From the NCBI GenBank assembly GCA_947627295.1, contig CANQVJ010000004.1, positions 1-64,000 of the forward strand: 64,000 bases of DNA. Direction: 5' to 3'. Under the pieces are notes generated by a model. That model was given only the letters and a program-made list of their open reading frames with translations. It did not search any database and was not told the DNA's origin. Source of the DNA: an uncultured Clostridia bacterium. GTDB lineage: Bacteria; Bacillota; Clostridia; TANB77; CAG-508. Of the stretch, positions 50,162 through 59,100 are shown one piece after another (position 1 is the first letter of the stretch; each line of letters begins with the position of its first letter). Position numbers and translations under genes: made by a program.

Positions 50162-53100
50162 TTATATTTTTATATTTAGTTGGTTTCCTACATTCCGGAA
50201 CAAAGATTTTGGAATGGAAACTACGGGACGCACCCCAATGCCGTAGTTATAGGCGTGGCAGCTAAAGTTGCCGCTATAGTACACACTGCAGACATAGCCA
50301 GAGCTGTTCGCTGAAGGGCCCGCCAACCACCAACCGTAGGCGTTTTCATACCCACTAGACGAGGTATGTGGCCAGAATAGTGGTTTTGATGTATAATTTG
50401 TATCCTGTACTGCAGTAGTCCAACTTGTGCTTCCTGTTGTTGCTAAACTATATTGATATCCTGTTGAATTTGTTTGGACTTTCAACTTTTTTCCTTCACT
50501 TGATTCCCAATGTTCGTTCCATGCCAGTGCTGTTTGTTCCAATGTTGGAGCTCCTGTTACTGTTACTTTATCATAATCTGATTTTTGAACTCCTTTTGCA
50601 CTCAATGCATTTTGTATTCCAGTTTTTAAGTTATCCCATACTTTAGTGTAGTTTCCTGTTCCCTTCAAGAAATTAATCAAATCATCTCTGTTTGATGTTG
50701 ACCATACTGCTCTTTGATTTTTACTAATTGTTCCTGTTGAAGGTATTGCTGCATTTTCAAGGTACGTATCATAAATTATTTTTACATCATCTCCTTCTGT
50801 GCAGAAGTAATCAAATCCTCCGCTCAATTTGGTAGAGCCTGATGTGACTGACCCTAAATCTATGTTTCCGTCAACAGGAACGTCGAGTGGTGCATCTGGT
50901 AAAGCCATAAGTTCTTCGAACACAGATTTTGGAAGGGAAACTACGGGACGCACCCCATAGCTGTCGTAATAGCCGCTGTAGTTAAAGTTGCCGCTAAAGT
51001 ACACAATGCAGACATAGTCAGAGTTGCCCGCTGAAGGGCCCGCCAACCACCAGTGGTTCATATTGTTGCTACTGTCCCTAAAGAATAATGGGTAATTTTG
51101 ATAATTACTTATGCTCTTAGCAGTAGCATATGTTTCTGTTCCTGGTGGATTCCAATTATATACATATCCTGCCGCTGATGCACTACTTATTCCTGGTACT
51201 GATTGACCTTGTGTTAGGCTCTTAACGCTTAATGTCCAGCCTGATTTATTTGCATAATGTTCGTTCCAAGCTAATGCTGCTTGTTCAGGTGTTGGTGCAC
51301 CTTTAACTGTTACCTGACTTACATCTTTTATTCCTCTATTTGTTAATGCTGTTCTTACAGCTGTTTGTAATGTATTCCATGCTGTTCCTTTTAAATAATT
51401 AACTAATGTATCTCTATTTGAAGATGCAGATACATTTTCTCCACTAATGTTAATTCCGCTTGATGTTGGTATTGCTCCATTTTCCAAAGTATTTGCATAG
51501 ATTAGAGTTACTGTATCTCCTTCTGTGCAGAAATATTTCCAGCCCTTTGATAATTTAGTTGAACCAACAGTAACGCTTCCCACATTTACATCTGTTTCTG
51601 GATGGTCTTCTTTATTAAGTGTTGTTACATCTTCTGAAGCTGAAGCTTCGTTTCCTGCTTGGTCTTGGCAGAAGAACCAAACTTTTTTGTTTTCTTCAAT
51701 TGTTGTTGTAAATTGTTGTTCTTTTCCTATTGTATCGTCTGGGCTTGATACTGTTTGCCATGAGCTACTTGGTGATGCTGACCCAGCTCCTGAATCTGTT
51801 GTAACAAATTGATATTTTGCAATTCCTGATTGATTATCAGTACATTTTGCAGTAAGTGTTACAGTTTTCTTTCCTGCTTGTTCTACTGGTGCTGCAGCTG
51901 TAATAGATACAGGTGTTGGTTTTTCAGTATCAATATGGTCTTCTATAAATGCAGCTGCTGCTTTTGTTGTTCCTGAAGCTTCATGTGTAGATTGTGCATT
52001 AATTGTTGTATTTTTAGTAATTGGAAATGTTACAGGGTTTGTATCTTTTGCATCCGTATAAGCTGCATCGTCTGTAGTTTTATATTCATTTTTTAGACCT
52101 TCAACTGATGCATATTGTATTTTAACTGTTTTTTGTTTTTGCCAACCTGCAGGTGATGTAGTAATTTCAGGTACTATGTTTTTAAAGTTATTTTCTCCTA
52201 CTTCAACTGGATCAGATGTTGCAATATTTCCTTTTGCATCTTTTGCATAGAAGTAGTATGTTCCCAATGTTTCTACTGAGTAAGTAGTCTCAAATGGGTC
52301 GCTTGAATCGCTTACTTTTGTTGGCTCAATAGCTTCCCAACCTTGTGACTCGTCTGCTAAAGAAGAATTTTGGCTTACTTGCCAACCTACTAAACCTGAT
52401 TCGTTATCATATGCTTTACCTGTTAAAACAATCTTTCCTTCTGCATTTACTGTATTTGCTGCTGTAAAGCTAACTATTGTAGGGGCTGCTGTATCAATTG
52501 ATGTTATATCTATTTTCTTGTCTGTAATTCTTCCAACTAAATCCATTGCGTGGAAGTAAACTGTAGTATTTTTATCTGATGTGTAAGTAAATTGTTTTTC
52601 GTCTGTAGCACCTTGCTCCTCTGTTGCGCCGTCTACATTTTGCCAACCGTCAGTATCTGATTGAACTGTTTCCATTGTGTTAAACATATATTTTGCAAGA
52701 CCTGACTCGTTATCTTGAGCTGTTATTGTTATTTTTGCTTGAACTTTGCCATTATCTGATATTGGCTCATTAACTGTTGGTGCGCTTTCGTCTATTTTAT
52801 CTATTGTTTTACTTGCGATTTGTGCACTTGCTTCATCGCCATTTCTTATTGCTTTTGCTTGGAATTTTGTGTTGTTTTTAGATATTTCAACTGGCATTGT
52901 GTATGGGTCCCACTGTGAACCGTCAGTTGAATATTTCTTTTCAATTCCGCTATCTGCTGGCCACCTAACTGTTACTGTTTTTGTTTTAGCCCATTTGTCT
53001 GTGTTTACAACAATTGTTGGCTCTAAGGCTTTTTCTGGATCTTTTTGAGGCTTCCAAACTCCTGTATCGTCTTTTGTTCCTGTTGCATCTTCTGGAAGTG

Positions 53101-56100
53101 CAATTACTGGACGTACTGCATATGTATTTGTGTTATATGCTGCGTTTCCTAATGCTTTTTCTCCGTTCTTTACAACTAATAGGTTGTCCTCAGCTGCTGC
53201 TGAAGGTGAAGATAGCCAGTAGCCGGTCGCTTCGCTTTCACCTGTTGGGAAGTATAGAGCATTTCCTGCGCTTAAGCTTTCAGGTGTAACTGTGTATCCA
53301 TTTGCTGCAACTGATGTTGTGATTTTTGTTTTCTCTTTTTGGTTCCAAGAGGCTACAAACATATCTATTGTAGGTGAGCCTACTGACTGAATTCCGTCTA
53401 AGTCAGTTGAACCTTTAACAGCAAATTTGTTCCATGTTTCTGTATTTAATAATTTTGCTACTGCTTTTGCTGAATTTATAGTTGATGCTGGGTTTTGTGC
53501 TCTCCAACCTAACATGAATTTTGTTGCTACATTTTCTAATATCTCACTTGAGCCTGTTCCACTTAGTGAATTCCAATATACTGCATGTGTGCCGTTTGCT
53601 GTCATGCCTGCACCTGCTGGAACTTCGCTACTTGCTAGATATTCTTTTGAAATTAAGTAAACATTTTGGTTGTTTGAGTAGAATAATACCCAATCGTTTG
53701 TGGTGTTGTTATCTCCATTTAGGTCTTGTCCAATATCTACTTCATCTCCGTAGTTATCAGGTGTAACTTCTCCTGTCATTGCTCCTAGATTACCGTCTAC
53801 TAGTAATTTTCTAGTTGATATTCCACCTGCTTTATTCATTACATGGAAGAACCATGGTCCTGTTTGAGTTGCTTTTTGTTCTTTTGTAATAGAAGCTTGT
53901 GGACCTTCTTCGACTTCGTTCCAATCTAAATCTGTACTCATTGCGTTTTCTTCTTGGTCAAATTTCCATTTTACAATTTTACTTTCGTTATCTACTGCTT
54001 CTGCTGTCATGTTTTGAGTTAGTTGTGAAAATCTTACTATTTCAGGAGCTGTTTTATCGATATAATCGATTGTTTTTTCTGCTATTTCACTTGTTTGCTC
54101 TTTTTTTCCTGTAACTATGCTTCTTGCTTTAACAGTTGTTCCATTTTCACTAACTTTTACTGTTTTATCTGTTGGATATTCTAACCAGTTCTCTCCGTCT
54201 ACCATGTATTGATTTGTTAGACCTTTACTCTTTGAGTATGTAATTGTAATTTCTACATCACTGTTTGTCCAGTTTCCTTCAGGACTTCCTTCTGGTTTTG
54301 CTGTAATTAATGGTTTACTTATTTTAAGTGTTTGAACTCTTTTTGCTTCTGATTCTACAGCTTCATTTCCTGCTTTATCTGCTACTCTTGTTTTGAATTC
54401 ATATTCTGAGTTTAATTCAAGTCCTTCAAATGTGTGTGTTCCAGTTGAATCAGGTGTCCACTCTTGCCACTCACCTTCTGGATATTTTCTGTATGTGAAG
54501 TTCCAAGTTGCTTCATCTATTCCACTGTGAGCATCTTCTTGCTGTGCAGTTACTTTAACTGATGTAACATCTGCTGTTGCAAGTGGCTCAGTTGTGTTTG
54601 GCTTTTGATTATCTACTTTAAATACTTGTGAACCAACTATTGTAGGATTTCCTTTTGTATCTTCTGCGTAAATCCATAAGTATTTTTCTCCTGTAACTCC
54701 TTGGCCTTCTGTATCTTCTGAAATTGTAACTTTACCTTTGTTTTGGAAAGTTTTTTGGAAATCTCCTTTATCTGGAACACTTTCGCCGTCATCGTTCCAT
54801 AGGTATTTTAAGCTACTTTCATTTACTCCAAAGTTATTTGGCTGCTCATCCTCTCCTACAACTGGGTTACTTGTTTCACGACCTTCAACTGTAACTGTTG
54901 CTTCTTGAGTTTTTTGCCAATTTGGGTTGGTTTCAGGTTCGATTGTAATTTTTGGACCTTCAATATCTGTATCTGTTAAATTGAATTCTTGTTTTACAAA
55001 GTTTTTGGCTTGGTCACAGAAATATACATACCATGTGCCTTTGCTGGTCGCGTCGAATTCAAATGTTTGCTCTTCTGTTTTAGGGTCTACTGATTCATAA
55101 ATTCTTCCGCCTGGTTGTAAATCTCCGTTTTGTGTTATAGCTTTTGCTGAGATTCCTGAGGTTTTATCTTTTGCTTTTATTGTGATATGAAGTTTATTTA
55201 CATCTATTGATGTTATTTCAGGTAAATCTTTATCTATGTTTTTAATTTGTTTCTCTGTAGTGTTATTTGTTCCATATTTTAAATCATTTGTAACGTTTCT
55301 AGCAGTAATTGTGCAGTTGTGGTCTACTGTAAATGGTGAATTTGTGTAGTCTTGCCAACTTTGCTCTACTTCAGGTGTTTCAGTGTATTGAATTTTGCTC
55401 TCTTCATTTTCTACACCTGCTGCAATTGTTACTCTAACTGTGTCTTTAGTCCACTCACTTTCTGGTGAAATTTCTATAATTGGTTTTTCAAGTGCTGTTG
55501 TTTGGCAATCTGCTTTTTGTGAAATTACTTCTTCATTTCCTGCGTTATCTACTGCTTTTGAGTAAATTTCATAATTTGTTCCTGGTTTCAAGTCTGTGAA
55601 TTTGTGAGTTGTTTCAGCAGCTTTTGTCCATGTGATTTCTCCACCAATATCTGCATCTTTTATTCCCCAACTGATTTCACTATTGTTTATTCCTGAATTT
55701 TCGTCTTTTTGTTCAAAGATTGCGGTAATTGTAACTAGTGTTTGTGAGCATTCAGGCTTGTCGTCTGTAGGTGGTTGGTTATCTACGAAAAACGCGCTTG
55801 AAGCTGTTGATATTTTTATATGACCCCTTGCATCTTCTGCATATACCCATAGGTACCAGTCATTTCCGGTTTTACCTTCTAAGCTGACTGTTGCTTCCTT
55901 TTTATTTGGGCTTTGTGCATTTGGAGCTAAGCTTAGAGTTTCAGTAAAGTTATGTTCTTTTTCTTTATCTGTTTCTTCTGCTCCTGGTTTACTACTACTT
56001 TGTGTCCATACATATTTTGCAGTTGTTATATCCAACCCTGCTGGGCTTTCTACTGTAACTTTTGTTTCTTGCTTTTTCTTGTATTCATCACTTCCGTCTG

Positions 56101-59100
56101 GGTCAAATGTAATAACTGGTGCATCTCCGTCCCAAATTGCGTAAAGTGTTGTTGTTTTACTAAATGAAGCTTCTCTTCCTACTACCATGTTTTCGTCTGG
56201 CTTATCTGCTACGCTACTTGTGCTCCAACCCATGAAAGTGAATCCTTCTTTTGTAGGGGTTTTTTGGTCTTCTTGGAATTGATGCTTATATTCAGTTGCT
56301 TCACCTTCTGAATTTTTATAAATTGTTTGTGTTATATCGTCTGGAACTTCACCTGTTCCGCCGTTTTTCTCAAAGTGAATTGTTATATCAAATTGATAAC
56401 TCATATAATAATCATATTCTGCTTTGTCATGGCTTAGGTGAACTGATTGGTTTAGACCAACTGCTTGCTCGTTTTTAGCTTCTTGGCCTGGTATAGGCGC
56501 AGCACTTTGAGCTGAATTATCTTGTGACCAATGACGTGGTTTTGCAATATCTACTTCTGGAGTTTCTGCATTTTTTACATCATATGCGTTTCCTAAATTT
56601 ATTTCTGCTAAGCTTGCACTTCCTGCATCTGTTGATACATATGAATATCCACATACATCTTCGTCTTTAACTGGAATTTCATTTCCTTCTTCGTCTGAAT
56701 ATGTTGTATCAAGAACATGTTTATGTACTGTTATTTTCTTTCTAAATACTGGGTAAATTGTTTGACCGTCTTGAAGCTTCAAGTTAGGGTCTAGTGGGTC
56801 TACCCAATTGTTTTTGTTGCTTGGATCTGCTGGGTTTGTTGTCCATAATTCATGTCCTGTAAATTTATCTGGATTTTCTACTTCTTCTGGATGATTTGGA
56901 TTTTCATTTGATGCATCGTCTATATTTTTCTCAAATCCTTGTGTTCCAGCTGGAGCTGTTGGTGTATCTTCTGCTGGGATATTTACTTCTTCACGGACGA
57001 TTGTGCCGTCGCTTCCAACATATACTTTTTGATCAAGCTGTTTTTCACTTCCGTCTTGTGCTTTATATTTTAGCTTGATTGTGAAGGTGTAGCTCATGTA
57101 ATATGTTTGGTTGTTTAGTAAATGAACTTTTCCGCCGTTTGCCACTGCATTTTCGTTCCATTTTTCTATATCATTTGGTTCAGCTGCTGTTGGAGATTTA
57201 TCTACACTCCAATGACGTGGCTCAGCTTCTATATTATAGTCTCCCTCTTTTATTGTAGTCTTTTGGGCTGTTTCTAATTGAAGTTCAGCTGGTGTTTCTT
57301 TAACATTGTTTTTGTATGCAGTTCCTGTAACTTCTGTTAGCTCTTGGTTTTTGTAAATGAACATTTTTGCTTTTACTTCACGTTTCCATGTATAGTGGTA
57401 GTCGGCATTAGAATCCGGGTTGAAATCTGGAGATTCTGGATTTATGACTTCTCCCGTAGGATCTGTGCCTTCTACCCAACCATTTGGTTGCCATTTTTCA
57501 TCTGGATTTTCAGGGTCTAATCCACCTGAATTTCCTCTTCCTGAGCCGTCACCATTTGGACCTAATCCACTATCTTCTGGTGCTTGTGAAGGGTCCGGCG
57601 TAGCTGGGAATTCAAAGTTTTCATCACCTTCAACATTTCCTTCTGAATCTACATATACTGTGCTTTCTTTGCTTTCAGGTACTCCTGCTTGAGATGTAAA
57701 TGTTACTTGAACTGTGTAAGTATAGCTCATGTAATAATCTGCATCTTGTGTTAGGTATGCAATTCCACCGTTTTTTACTGATGTTGCGTTAGGCTTTTCT
57801 TTGCTTTCTTCTGCTTCTGGTGCAGGGCTTTGAGCCTTTTTTTCTGTTGACCAGTGGCGTGGATTTGCAAGTTGTTGTTTTTGTTTATATTGGAAAGATA
57901 TTTGTTTTGCTGTGCCTAGCTCAAATGCTGCTGGCTCAACATATTCTTCATTTGTTGTATATACTTTTTTCTTTCCTAAATCGTTTTCTTTGCTACGACC
58001 AATTTCTTCGAATTCATGTGTTTTTGCTTGTACTTCTTTATATAAAACTGGTTGCAAAGGTTTGGTTGGATCTATTGGTTTACTTGGGTCTGGGTTAAGT
58101 GGGTCTACCCAATATTCTGGGTTTGAAGGGTCTTCTGGCTCAGTTGTCCAAATGTTGTGTCCTTCTGTGATATTATCAGGCGCTTTTCCTGTGCCTGCTT
58201 CTTGTTTGTATCCTTCTTCCTTTTTCTCAGGTGAAACATTTTTTGTGTGGTCTGGATCTTGTTCCCCACCTGGAGTTTCTCCTGTTTCTGGGTCAATTAC
58301 AGGGTCTGGGCTTTCTGTTCCATTTGATCCTACATATACATCTTGCTGCAATTCTTTATCTTCACCTGTTGCTGGATCTGTTGTTTTATATTTTTTAGTG
58401 TATTTATAGTTCATGTAGTAGTTTTGGCCGTCTTCGTCTGTATCAATTACTGTGTTTGGTGCAATTAGGGTCTGTCCGTCGATTTCTCCTTTGTGTGGTG
58501 CTGGGTCTCCTTTATACCAAGCGTATGGCTCTGCTTGATAGTGGCCACCCTCTGCATCTGCTACATTTGTTTCATAGCTGCTTACTGTTCCTAAATCTAT
58601 GTGGGCAAGCTCTTTTTTCTTTTCATTTTGATATGCTGTTCCTGTAACATCTGCTACAGCGCTTGGGCCTTTTTCAAACCTGTGTAGTGTAACTTTTTTA
58701 CTGTATGTTGGGTGGTAAACTTGGTTTGGATTTGGAACCTCTGTTGCAGGGTCTACTATTTGATCTTGCTTAGAAGGATCTTCATCTTTTGACCAACCTT
58801 TAAATTCCCAACCTGTTCCCCAACCTTTTGGAGCTTCTGGGTCGCTTGGAAATTGCAATGGCTCGTCTCCTTCTTTTGTGCCGTCGCTTCCAACATAGAT
58901 TTCTTTATCTTTTTCAGTTTCTGCTCCTGTTGCTGGGTCTACGTATTTATATTTTGTTTGATATTTGTAGCTTGCGTGGTATGTCATACTTGTGTAAACT
59001 GTAGCTTCTTGGTTTAGCCCAACTGTAATTGTTGCTGAAGGGCGTGGGTCTGTTGACCAACCACGAGGCTCTGCTGTGTATGTTTGCTCATTTATGTTTA

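Noticed and set aside
57912-58409. 165-codon plus-strand ORF inside the giant surface gene
   Set aside because: Antisense of the repeat region; Ser/Gly/Cys-rich low-complexity product without start signals.
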